Source: Coriaria nepalensis
Lineage: Eukaryota > Streptophyta > Magnoliopsida > Cucurbitales > Coriariaceae
NCBI GenBank assembly: GCA_027186245.1
Contig: CP114490.1
Span: forward strand, 9,432,501-9,496,500
Length of the DNA: 64,000 nucleotides
Direction: 5' to 3'
Part shown: piece by piece, positions 1 through 11,246 of the stretch
Layout of the letters: every line of letters begins with the position of its first letter
How positions within the stretch are numbered: the first letter of the stretch is position 1
Notes under the pieces: generated by a model
Database searches by the model: none
What the model saw: only the letters and a program-made list of their open reading frames with translations
Told to the model about the DNA's origin: nothing
Made by a program: the position numbers and the translations under genes

Positions 1-3000
1 AATAAATAATGAAATGGGGAATTGGTTCCAACCTTCTTTTGGGAAAAAACAATCTAGATTGGGACCAGAAATTTGTAGATGTAGAGGACCAAAGTTGATG
101 GATTTTCTTAGAAAGCAAGCAAGAAGCCATGGAACATTTGAGGACAGTCAAGAGCTCAAAGTTGAAGCTCAATTCTTCTAAAGTCAAGAAGTTGTGAGTC
201 TTCTAAAGGATTTGGACAATATACTTCTGGACAGAATTGGAGATCATAATCTAAGCAACAATTGGATAATATAAGTTATGGTGTTTGTTAAGTGGATTAG
301 AATGAGCGTGCATCAAAATAGAGTACCGAAATTATAATCTTCTTTTGTCAATATTGCATCAAACGATGTAATAACAGGTAATGAAAAATCAGTTCAGACA
401 AGTGCCTCTGATCCGATGAACCAATCCATGAGTCGAGTACTCTTTAGATTGATTACACAAATAATTTGTTTTCTAGGATATAAAGTAGTCATAAATCATG
501 GCCAAAAGGATTAAAAAAAAAAAAAAAAAAGAAGAAACTTGGATGTAAATTTAATAATTCTTTTATATTCATAAAAACTTTTTTAGAGAATCATATCTAT
601 AATATACTGATTCATTTTAAACATACATATTAATTTAACACAATTATATTATATATTATATTAATATCATATATAGATAAGATAGATCGATATTCCAATA
701 TAGTATTTTAAGGAAATTTTTGTTATGACTCTTTTTTTGTCAAAAATTGAATTTTTATGTAGCATGCATTATAACAGAATTTGGGCAAGTCTAAGAGACA
801 AGGTTCATGCATCAAGTAGAAAAATAAACAATAAAATACCCATCATTTGATATAACTTGCTAAGCATATGCTTCCCATTTGTCAAAAAAATAAAAGAAAA
901 AAAAGTGTGATTATGTTCAACATAAGCCAATAGAGGTATTGTTCATACTATAAATGATTTAGAAGTGATTGATCAACATTATATAATGTTAAGTTGGTCT
1001 TGATCTCACAATTTTTATCCTTTAAGGGATGTTGTTCTCCGTCGGGGCATCTCTCCCGCTCGGTAGAGTATTTCTAATGTGATACATATGATCTGAATAT
1101 TAATAAGTGATAATAATAATTATTAATACAAATATTTAATTTATCATACTTATTAAATATGTAGGAATTAATTATATTCGTTTAATACATATCATTATAA
1201 AATTTAATATCTTATGTTATACACTTGAGATTATAGTAGAGATTATGACAGCTGAGATGCAAGTTGCTTGAAGATAAGATACAAATTATTCGTAGTCATA
1301 GGATTATCAAGAGGGACATCGATAATTTGGATAAATTATCATATAATTCATTTCCTTAATATTTAGGATGGTTGTTCTCATGGTCATTCATATTAGTGAA
1401 ATATCATGATGATTATGTAAGTGCTTAGTGAAGACTAAGTATACTAAATATGACACTTAGATAATTCTCAGTGGTAAGAATATTAACTGTTAATAATAAT
1501 TATCTAGTATCGATTATACATATGATTCTTAGAACTAAGATAACTATAATATCTTATGTACAAGGTCTTATACTTTGACATCGTTCTAAAAGACCATAGC
1601 CATGGGTTACAAGAGGTAAACCGTTAGGTATAAGATGTTGTGCATGAAGGTTGTGAGTGATCAATATATAATAAATTGCTTATATATTTAAGGATATAAA
1701 TCCTATGAATAATATTCTTTATTGAATAAGGAATCTTTGCACAAAGTAGAATGATGTGAAAAGAGTTTCAGTAAAGCCGTTGTCTTTGTATATTAAAGAT
1801 ATAATAGGTCAAATGATTTGTCTATTAGAGTTTAGCTGTTAAACTATGCTCTAAGATGAATCGGGATATTGGCTAAATGAAATGATTTTTCATAGTATAG
1901 TTTGTAGTCATGGCATGTTCGTATAGAAGATTATTATTTCTCATCTCATCGGTAGTCTTGACACTTTGTAATAAGCCAACCTTAGAGGTTTGAGTTAATT
2001 AATCATGAGATGATTAAATTAAAAAAAATATAATTTTAAAGTTAAATGAATCTAATAATGAATTAGATAAAATTATAAAGTGTTATAAAATACTTTTAAA
2101 GTGTGATATAGAATCTAATTATATATATTATAGTTCAAAAGTAACTCAATTAAGTTTTCTTTGAGAATAAAAAAAACAGACCGCTTTAATTTTAAGGATA
2201 AAATCATAATTTATCTTATAGTATAGCTATAAAGGAAAAATGATAAAATTATTAATTTATTAAATTTAAAGTTGTGTAGCTCTACTTGTGCAACTAAGCA
2301 TAACTAATTAAAAAATAATAAATTACATACAATAATTTATTTATTTAATAAAGTATCACAAATGGTCGTAATTAATAATTAAATATTAAATAATTAATGA
2401 GATGAATTGTTAACTATATGTGTTCATGAAAAAATTAGTATCTTGACATGTGACAAACAATATGAAAAACATTCAAAGGGAAACCAATTAAATTAACCAA
2501 AAAATGAGTCAAATAGGCTTAAATTGACTGACAGTCATCCGATTGGCCAACCAGTCAAATCAGCCAACCATTCATAGGTCAGCCATTCTTGGCCAACAAG
2601 TCAAGTGGTTGCATGGCATAAATAGGCGTACAACCCCTTTCCATTTTTCCTTCAGTCCATTTTTACCAAATGTAAAGGTTTTTCAATAAAATAGAAAGAT
2701 TTTATTTTATTATTTTTATTTTATTCATGTTTTATTTTACTATAATTTCTATTATCATTTATTTTAAAAGATCTTTATATTTCTAGTATGCCTGCATACT
2801 ATACTTTTTTTAGATAAAATGATAGCAATTTTGCAATGCTCATTTTCCATTCACCGTATGTTCATAGAAATTTCCCAAGCTGTCAACAGTATGACGTAGG
2901 CCTAGTTTAATTAAGTCTAAATTAAATTGACATGGATAATGACTCATATTATGACTGAGCACTTAAGGGGTATAAGCCAATTTATTCACCTAATTAGATT

Positions 3001-3156
3001 AAGTGAAAGTAAGTACCCAGTTGAAGCAATATAAGTATCTCATTAAGGGCTGGCAAAAAAAAATTTCCTAATTGGTCTTCTCGTCCTTGGCCGAAATGTC
3101 AGAGTGAAAAATGGTTTTTTTCCCTTCCTCTTTCTTGAGCTTCTCGATTCATAAGT
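1..3156. other. AT-rich intergenic stretch, unresolved
   Basis: No gene is supported here. The sequence is very AT-rich with many short direct and inverted words. Around 2530-2605 the word ggccaac(c/a)agtcaa occurs at 2545 and again at 2591, and a TATA-like cataaatagg follows at about 2617-2626. This arrangement looks like the promoter part of an old LTR, but I found no LTR ends, primer binding site or coding remnant, so it stays unassigned. Confidence 0.4.
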
Positions 3157-3290
3157 TAAATCTTGAAATAGAAAACAACTAAATGAAATTGAAATATGTT
3201 GATTATGATTATTGGGTGAACACTTAATCTTGAAATAGAAAATCAAGTGAAATTGAAATGTGTTGATTACGATTATCTAATGAACACTTA
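3157..3290. repeat. Tandem duplication, two ~66-bp copies
   Basis: Copy 1 (about 3157-3224) and copy 2 (about 3225-3290) both run from taa(a)tcttgaaatagaaaa through gaaattgaaat and gttgatta to tgaacactta. A few substitutions and a small indel separate them. The duplication is not in a recognised gene. Confidence 0.8.
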
Positions 3291-3540
3291 GACACCTTGA
3301 CATCTTTTGCACATGGATCTAGTTGAGCTGTTGTTCGGTTCTTCACCTTTCAAATTTCCTGGGACATTTTTTTGCCTTCTGTAAAATATATATGTGTGAT
3401 TTATATGTTGTATAATTGATCTTGGCTATGGTCTGCGAGTGTAATTCCCATTCAAATTTTTTGATTTGACAAAAAATTTTGAATTTACCTCTTCTGCCGC
3501 GCAGGTGACTCGTTGACTAACACATCCCCACCTATTGGTA

Positions 3541-3720
3541 GGGGTGTGCAAGAATCGACCATCCTATAATTAGACCAATAATCGAACCGATCACTGGACA
3601 CCCTCGAGTTAAACTATATTGGGTTGCCATGAGTCTGTAGTAAACTAAACCAAAGAATTTAGCTGGCTTATAGGCTTAGGCTTCACCAGGCCATGAACCA
3701 ACCAAATCAATTTAATTATT
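3541..3720. repeat. Possible truncated MITE-like end (ggggtgtgcaag type)
   Basis: The segment opens with taggggtgtgcaagaatcg, followed by aaccga-rich sequence. Short plant hAT-type MITEs commonly begin this way, and the opening resembles the TAGGxGTGTCAAAA ends of the elements at 17298 and 25921. No matching inverted end was found downstream, so this would be a fragment at most. Confidence 0.25.
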
Positions 3721-5711
3721 AAAAAAAATGATAATAATACTTTGCTCCTTAGTGATGAATCGGCGAAGTGGGAAGTGCGAAGCTCTCACTTTCCTTTCTC
3801 CTTTCCTAGTTTCCCTTTCATTTCTTCTCCTTCATCTTTCTCATCTACATTCTTCTTGTAGATGCTTTCCTTTCTTCTTCGCTTTTCTCTTCTAAGCTCT
3901 TCTCGCAGATGTCGTCAAACACCCCCACCAATTTGATCTATCCATTTTGTTTTATGAACTCAAGCGTTTCTTATTTTATTGACTCCTTTTTTTAATGAAT
4001 GGAATTAATTTTTTTATTGTTAAAGATTATATAAATTTTAAAGTTAAGGATTTGATACAATTTATTAATTTTATGTTATTGATTATTAATTTAATTAATT
4101 AATTAAAGGGAAAAAAAAGGTTACATAACGGTTCTTACAAAACCTGAATCAAAGTTTATTGTCAGGTTTACGGGCCATTTCGGTTGGCTATGGATGAAAT
4201 ATTCAAAACCCAACCATATTTGAATTGGTTACAAAAATGGCGAGGGACAGATCGAGTGAGAGAAGAGAATGAGAGTGTGAAGAGAGAGAGAAGAGTAGAA
4301 ATAGAGAGAGTAGAGAGCATAGGAAAATTTTGGATATAGGAAGATTTCGATTTTGAGGAGTTTGGGAATGTAGAGTGAAACGAAGAGAAGAGAATACGCA
4401 AATGTTGGTTTGGGAGTTTGGGGATTTAGGGTTCGAAGAGAATAGAAGAGAGAGTTATCAGGCTGAGGAAATGACGGCGAAGGTTAATCGGTAATTCTAT
4501 ATTTTTTTATTTTTTTATTTTTTCTATTTCAAAAAGGTAAAAAATATATTTAAAAAATTGAAAATAAAGGGTATTTAGCAAAAAAAAAAACATATCGAGA
4601 GGTGAATAATTTTTAAAATAATCTCTTCTTTACTTCCTATAGATTATTTTTTGAATGTCTTAAGGAAAGAAATGCCTAGTTGAAAAGTTTCAGACCATGA
4701 ATTTAGAATTGTCTTAATTTAATAGAGTGAATAGGTTGGAAACTAGACGAGGACCGGTTTTCCTTAGCTTCTTAAATGAACACATTATATCAGTTTTAAT
4801 CTATAATCTAATACAAAGAAGCTCTAATAATGCTGAAAGAGATTTTAGATTTTAATTTTTTTATTAATTAATTTATTGATGAGTTGTGATCATGTGATGC
4901 ATTTTTCTCTGCTAATGTCCAGGTTTGAAGCAACAAGGCAAATCCAGTGCATAGAAACTAAGGTGAATGAGAAATCGAATCAGGAGAAGTATTGATAGAG
5001 ATGTTCAGAGATGTTGGCCATTGGCATATTCCGATATTGGCCATTACAGCAGATGGATGATTACTTGACCAAACCATTTGAAGATGAACAAATTCGGCAG
5101 TTGCTCGTTTTTTGGAATCCGGTTGAAACAAAAATAGAACCATATATAGTGGTTTTGCTGTAATATTATGATCGACCCGAAAAGCAATTCGGGTCCCCAT
5201 TTATTAAAAAAAGTGTCATTTAGATGAGGTTCGTAGATGGAGTAATTTCCGGCGAAAGCAGTAAGGTTTTGGTATGCACTTTCTTTACATCATTTTCTAT
5301 ATTTTCAAAAAGCGTATTCAATCTTTTTGACTCATTGGCACTACTTGTTTTCAGGAATCACAAGGCTGTGATCCATACGGGAATTGAGTGTAGAAGCAGT
5401 TTATTAAGAAGGTAGGTACCCACTAACATGCCAAATAAATTTTCTTCCTCTTCTTTTGTAAGATTCTTAACTTGCTAGCGTTGGTTTGATTTTGATTTAC
5501 TCTAGAATTTAATAACGGTGGAGTCCATTCGTTTGTCAGTTAGGATTCCTTTTCCTTTTTTTCTTTTCTTTTATTATTTTTTTATTATTTTAATTTTGTT
5601 TAGATAATTTGAAGATAAATTCCCCGATATGCTTTGAGATGTGGTTTTGTGACCGTTGCTTTCCTCTTTCAGATGCTCATCTCAATCTTACCTCTCTCTC
5701 CCTCATTGAAT
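3721..5711. other. Intergenic, including upstream region of the X8 gene
   Basis: No coding region is supported. A pyrimidine-rich stretch (about 3790-3910) is followed by a purine-rich one (about 4240-4480). Several short open frames exist (for example 5224-5415) but none matches a family I recognise. The promoter and leader of the X8-domain gene must lie in the last part of this stretch; no clear TATA box was fixed. Confidence 0.4.
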
Positions 5712-6868
5712 ATGTCATTTTTCTGGCCAAGACTATCGCTTGCTTTGCTGTTTGTGTTTATAATTTCACAAAAATCAGGTAACACCGAACTATACCCATT
5801 TTACGTTTGCAACTAATTTCCATGTATTCTTATCACATTTTACAAGGAATTTTAGAGTGTGAAATTCTTAGATGGACTCAGTCTACTCGGTCTACTGTAG
5901 ACCGAGTAATTCCAACCATATCACTTATCACGCCAGGTTTTGTATGTGATTGTAATCGATTGGTTTACGGTAACCTAAGAATTCCTTGGATTATACTTCA
6001 TGATCTGTCTGTGGGATATTTTCATTTACTCATTACTGTTTATTTGATTGATTAGATGGGGAGCTTGAGCAATGGTGCATAGCTGATGAGCAAACCCCAG
6101 ATGATGAGTTACAAAGGGCTTTAGATTGGGCGTGTGGAAAAGGGGGTGCAAATTGCACTATGATTCAAGTGAACAAACCTTGCTTTTTACCAAATAGTGT
6201 GAAAGACCATGCTTCATATGCCTTTAACAGCTACTTTCAGAGATTCAAACACAATGGTGGATCTTGCTACTTCCGCGGAGCTGCCATTATTACCGATCTC
6301 GATCCTAGTAAGTAATAATAGTATACATACCGCCGTCTGTTTTTCCTTTTCCCCTCTTACATAGGAAATTTTAAGAGGAGAAAATGATATAATAACCTCT
6401 TATTACATCACATACATGTTATATAGTTATCATTGAATTTGAAAAAACACGAACTAAACATGACAGAAGAACATTATATTTGTTAATAATCGTAAGAATT
6501 ATTCATCAAGAAGATGAAATCAAAGAAAAGTTTGAGGGAAAAGTTTTAGATCTGGAAAAATATTCTTGTCATTGCATTTTCATTCAAGAGCTAATGTTCA
6601 TATACAACGTTACAAGCAATAAGAAGAAAACATGTGTAATTACAAATTACACGCACATGATAGATTGTGGGCTCTAGGAATAACAAGCTTGACAGAAGAC
6701 TAAATATTGGCCAGCTCAGCATTTCTTCAACGGCTATAAACAGAAGACAAACCGCCACTATTTTTCATTTCCTCAAAACGCTATTACTGCTATTAATATT
6801 CTTTGTATGATTCATTCCTTTTCCTTTTTGCAGGTCATAATTCTTGCAAGTATGAATTTATTCACTGA
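5712..6868 (+). CDS. Secreted X8-domain (CBM43-like) carbohydrate-binding protein
   Basis: Three exons join in frame: 5712-5778, 6056-6307 and 6834-6868 (stop TGA), giving 117 residues. The donors are gtaaca and gtaagt, and both acceptors end in ag. Residues 1-22 form a hydrophobic signal peptide (MSFFWPRLSLALLFVF). The rest is one X8 domain with the family hallmarks EQWCIAD, LDWACGKGGANC, CFLPNSV, YAFNSYFQRF, GSCYF and the closing DPSHNSCKYEF, including six cysteines. X8 domains bind beta-1,3-glucan (callose), so the protein should be exported to the wall or plasmodesmata. It stops just after the domain, so there is no hydrophobic GPI-anchor tail, unlike the longer PDCB proteins. The 5712 ATG was chosen because it starts a compact signal peptide; in-frame ATGs at 5634 and 5673 would add residues. 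The family call is firm; the exact role is inferred. Confidence 0.88.
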
Positions 6869-7895
6869 TCTAGAGGAAGAATATTGAAATCTGGAAATGG
6901 CAGAACAGAATCTCAAGTAGAGATTCCTTTTCTGGATTCGGTGTTTTTTTCTTAATTCCCCACCTTTTTTTGTTTTGTTTTGCTTTTTTTTTGGTTTTTT
7001 CTGGTTTTTTTTTTTTCTTTATGTTTAGTGAAGCGTGACGGTACTCTCACTCGTTAGAAAACGCATCAAAATCATGTCGGCAATCCTTTTTTAGGGAGAA
7101 ACTCTTAGTGACAATCACATGGTGATTCATTTTGCATTTATGAAAAGCTACATTTATCTTTATTTATTTATCTTTTGTTTTTTACTGGTTCTTGAATACA
7201 TTACTTGAATCAGAACCAGACTCCGCCACAAGTAAGAGAGTTTATGTTTTCATAAGATTTTAAATAATTATGATATATATATATATATATATATATAATT
7301 ATTTAAATTTAAAAATATATTAAAAATATATTTAATCGGATTCACAAAAAATAATTTTTTTTTTTAAGAAATATGAAATAGTTAATAGATATCTTTCACA
7401 TATTTTATTAGAGTATCTTTTCTGTAAGAAAAAATGATATAATTTATATATAATTTTTTTTAAAATATATTTTATATTAAAAAAGCTTTTAATTTTAATT
7501 TGATCTAAGACTCCAATTGATATAGAACCTTCTCTGACTTGAATTACTTAGTTAAGATATTATTTTCATTCTTCTTCTATCTTTTACGAAATCAGATTTT
7601 TGGGAATGTTCTGATATATAGTAGATCGTTGTTTGTCAATTCCATCTCAACTACTGAACCAATTTTTATATTACATTAAAAACTTTTTTTAGCCAAACAT
7701 TACATTAACAACTTAAGCTCTAAAAAATAGATCCCAATAGTAAATAGTAAGCAGATAAATGTCATACTTGGAATCAACTAGTACCACCATTTGAAATCCA
7801 CAAGTCTTACTAAAAAATTCGTAGTTGGAAACTTGGAATCAACTAGCACGACAATTTGGATAAATGTCTAATTATTAAGCCCTTTATAAAGTTTC
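6869..7895. other. X8 gene 3' region and AT-rich spacer
   Basis: The sequence just after the stop is T-rich and probably holds the 3' UTR. A (TA)n microsatellite lies at about 7272-7296. No gene is seen in the remainder. Confidence 0.4.
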
Positions 7896-8478
7896 TGTTA
7901 TATTATAAATCTTAATATTTAGTTATGAATTCATTTAATAAGATTAATTAAATCGTTCTTACTTAATTTGAAAGAAGAAACAAATCAAGAATGTATATTT
8001 ATAGTGGTCCACCCTGAAGATCTCAATCGGATCAAGAAGGCTACATCTATTTCAAGCTCCAATAAACTATTAAATCTCTATGCACTATTTCAAATCTGAT
8101 TATAACTTTCAATCACATATTCGCACTCTCATATACAATATGCAGATCTAGATAAAGTAATACTAAAAGCTCCACCACATATCAAATAAACACATAACAA
8201 GAAGATTCATACATCTTAAATTATACATATTATATAAAGCATATATCAAAGGATCTAACCATTCAAACCTTATGAATGAACTCGATCATGCTGTGACAAA
8301 CATAGTACACATACACCAAAATCAATATCGAACACTGAGAGAGTATCCAAGGCAACCAATTTGCAAATCCTAAAATATGTGCTCTTGATTTCTTTCTTCT
8401 TCCAGTTAAAGTAAGAACGATTTAATTGATTTTGTTAAATGAATATAGAACTAAATATTAGGGTTTATAGTATAATAG
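7896..8478 (+). mobile_element. LTR-like element with ~85-105-bp inverted ends, followed by a tRNA-Met-type primer site
   Basis: The left arm (about 7896-7982) and right arm (about 8391-8476) are inverted copies. Both carry aatcgttcttac, ttaatatttag-type and ttatattataa-type words, and similarity fades out over about 15 more bases inward. The block starts tgttatattata and ends tatagtataata. It is followed at 8479-8486 by tggtatca, the first eight bases of the usual plant copia primer binding site. This reads as an LTR whose ends are themselves inverted repeats, or as a MITE that happens to abut that word. No second LTR is visible, and downstream sequence changes at 8600. Confidence 0.5.
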
Positions 8479-8599
8479 TGGTATCATAACATATTCTTTA
8501 TGTTATCAACATTGTGATTATGTATCATATTTCTTGGTCAAATTACGCATCGCTAAAAGGTTTGTGAAATAATCGTATACTTAAATTCTTCGTTCTATA

Positions 8600-10440
8600 T
8601 GTGACGACCCGCGCTGTTCGGATCCCCACACTACTATGTTTTTGCCTTATTTATTTAAATCGATATAAATTTTTTTTTTTTGCGAAATGAATTTTAAAAG
8701 GTTTTTCTTTTCTTTCCCCTTTTTTTTTTTTTGAAACTTTTCATAGTATACAAAAACTAATACTATATTTATACATTTTCTAAGTCTTAGCCAATTCTTG
8801 GCAAAATACCAAATACTTTTAGTTATTTCTTTTTACAACGACTTATGCGGAAGCTACAGCGCATGCTAAGTCCCGGTACCCCTTCCACCTCCATCATCAT
8901 TGCGCCCCTCTGTAAGCTTGTTAGCATAAGTCACTCCTTTGCTTACCCTTTGTGCCTACCACATAAACGTAAGTCATGAGCTTTCGCTCAGCAAGCACAA
9001 TTTATAACTCACAAAACAGTTATGATTACATGCAAGGTATGAACATGTGACATGTCATGACTTTAGACTTATTTTTCTTATCGAGGCTATCGCCTGCTCT
9101 ATTCTTAGGCTTTCTAATATTTTCTTACCTTTTTTTTTTCATTTTATTTGGGCTCTGTGTACGTACCAATTGAGCTCTTGACCCATGGAGAGTCGGGGGA
9201 GCGACCCTACCGAGCTAACCAAGGTCCTTCCATTTCATGCCTCTACGCACGCATTAACATAATCCCCTCGTCGTTGGCCTCTACACCAAATTTTCTTGAG
9301 GGTCGGTACGACACATCTTACTTTATCTCATATCTTCCTATTTCATACATCTCGTATTCCCTTAATTGAATACAAGAGGTAACTTAGCATGATGTACATG
9401 AGGTAAATTAACATGATGTACAAGAGTGCATTAGTTGTTCAAGAATTTTCACAACAACCGTAAGGAATCATGGCACTCATCATAAACAATCATATCATGA
9501 TTACCAGTCAATTCATACAAGATCACCCATACCATCATCATTTCACAATGGGTTTGTTTTAAAAAAACAATGCTTATGTCGTAGGTGAGATTGTACTTAC
9601 TTGGATTCCAAGCTTTTTTTTCTAAAGATGGTTACTTCATGGATGTTGGGTCCGTCGTTCGCCTATAAAATCCATAATTTAACTTAGCTACTTAAAAACT
9701 TGACTTTCTATGAGCTTTTCTATTTAAGTTAGCTAACACCTTATTCCTTTATGTTTAGCAATTTAATTCCATTTCTTTACTTATGGTACTTGTTTAAATG
9801 AGGGATCTTTGTTCCCCTTGTTTCATGCCTCATTTGTGAGGTGTACTTCTTTTCTTTAAATCATACTTGTATCATTTTTCTCATTCTAACATTCAAAATT
9901 TTTGAGTATGTTCTTCATTAATATCTTGTTTAAGTGTCCTAAAAATTCAGCTTAAAACTCATGCATTTGCCCTTTAAAAGGATCCATTTCGTTTTTGTTT
10001 TATTCTGAAGGTCGTTGGGTCTACGGCTCAATGGGTCGACGGTAGACCCGTAGAGTACATTTAACCCCTGTCTATTTTCTTTTCTGTTTTTTGTCTTCTG
10101 TACTCTACGGCTCAATGGCCCCATAGAGTACAATTAGCCTTCTTCTTTCTTTTAGATTTTTACATTTTGCTCGAAGGCTTAATTAAAGCTTACTCGAAGG
10201 ATTGTTCGAAGGCTTACCAAAGGGTTGCTCGAAGGCTTACTCGAAGGGTTGTTCGAAGGCTTACTCGAAGGGTTGTTCAAAGGGTTGAACCCCTTCGACC
10301 CTTCTTCATACTAAGGGCCATCTACTCTGTTTTGTGACTTAATCTGTCATTCTTAGCTAATTTTCACTTAACCTATACGCTCTAATCCTCATGTTATTTT
10401 TCTACAGGTTTGTTACCATTTTTGTGATTCTTAGCAGCTA
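8600..10440 (-). mobile_element. Probable minus-strand Ty3/gypsy LTR fragment
   Basis: Read on the minus strand, the segment ends in cgggtcgtcaca at 8600, the typical end of a chromovirus-type LTR. Further in, the minus strand shows a tgctgagcgaaagctca word and a pyrimidine/purine pattern like that near the end of the LTR at 20203-22660. The matching LTR start is not found, so the right boundary (somewhere near 10.4 kb) is a guess and the copy is probably truncated. There is no coding remnant next to it. Confidence 0.45.
10170..10302. repeat. 24-bp minisatellite (cgaaggcttactcgaagggttgtt-like units)
   Basis: About five imperfect units contain tcgaaggcttactcgaag and tcgaagggttgtt. The last full units are nearly identical. 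The array lies inside the probable LTR fragment. Just upstream (about 10010-10140) are further short repeats of ctcaatgg and gtagagtac words. Confidence 0.8.
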
Positions 10441-11246
10441 TTTGCATTATTTTTATGCGCGATGAAGAAGGTTCATGATCAAAATTTGAAAAGGATGGGG
10501 ATTAGGTACTTACTTAATTCTTATGGTTGGACATGCTTTGATCAAGATCAGCTTCGTAGTCAATTCTTTCTGCTGGAATGGAGCTTGATCAAGAGGGAGT
10601 GTGATCTATTTTTTTTTTTTTTTTATTTCTACTTTGTTGCGATTGATGAGTGTTCACGTGATAAATTTCTTAACTTTTGTACGTGGCAACTCTATTAGGC
10701 TGAATGTTTATCTTAAGCTCTAAAATATCCCTTGCCAGCTAAAGGAGCAATAAATGCATGTCAAGTCTTGATCTTTTCTAACCTGCTGCATCTTCATTTT
10801 TATTTTTTTTATTTTATTATTTTATTCGCTTTTCATTTTTCTTTCTTTACGTATACATATATCTATTTGCATATTTGCATCTACTCATACATATATATAT
10901 ATATAAACTTACATATACACATATATATATGTATATGTAAGTATATTTGCATAAACACGTATATATATACATATATGTATATACATACATATATACGTTT
11001 ATATACATTTTGTTTCATTTTACTTTTGAATTCTTAATTTATGCATTTATTTAATTATTATTGTGTTTAGAATTTATTTTCTTTTCCAACGACATGTCAG
11101 AATTTCTCGGGGCTTACACTATATTTGTTTTTTGATTTGTAGAACAATAAAATTGGGGTATCTTATAGTTTCTAAATTTGCATAATTTTGTGCCACGAGT
11201 TGCAAACTCTAATCGTGAGTGAGTGTCTTCATAAAATCAAAACACA
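10441..11246. other. Spacer with compound microsatellite
   Basis: No gene is supported. Bases about 10841-11005 are a compound (TA)n/(TACA)n microsatellite, which produces a false Tyr/Ile-rich open frame. At 11154-11165 tggggtatctta resembles a damaged copia primer binding site (consensus TGGTATCA...), which would fit the start of the element that follows. The 5' LTR itself could not be delimited. Confidence 0.4.

Noticed and set aside
14..181. 55-codon ATG frame at the window start (MGNWFQPSFG...)
   Set aside because: Composition looks protein-like, but it matches no family I know and is followed by stops; too short to support as a gene.
10732..11037. Tyr/Ile-rich 101-residue frame
   Set aside because: It is the translation of a (TA)n/(TACA)n microsatellite.
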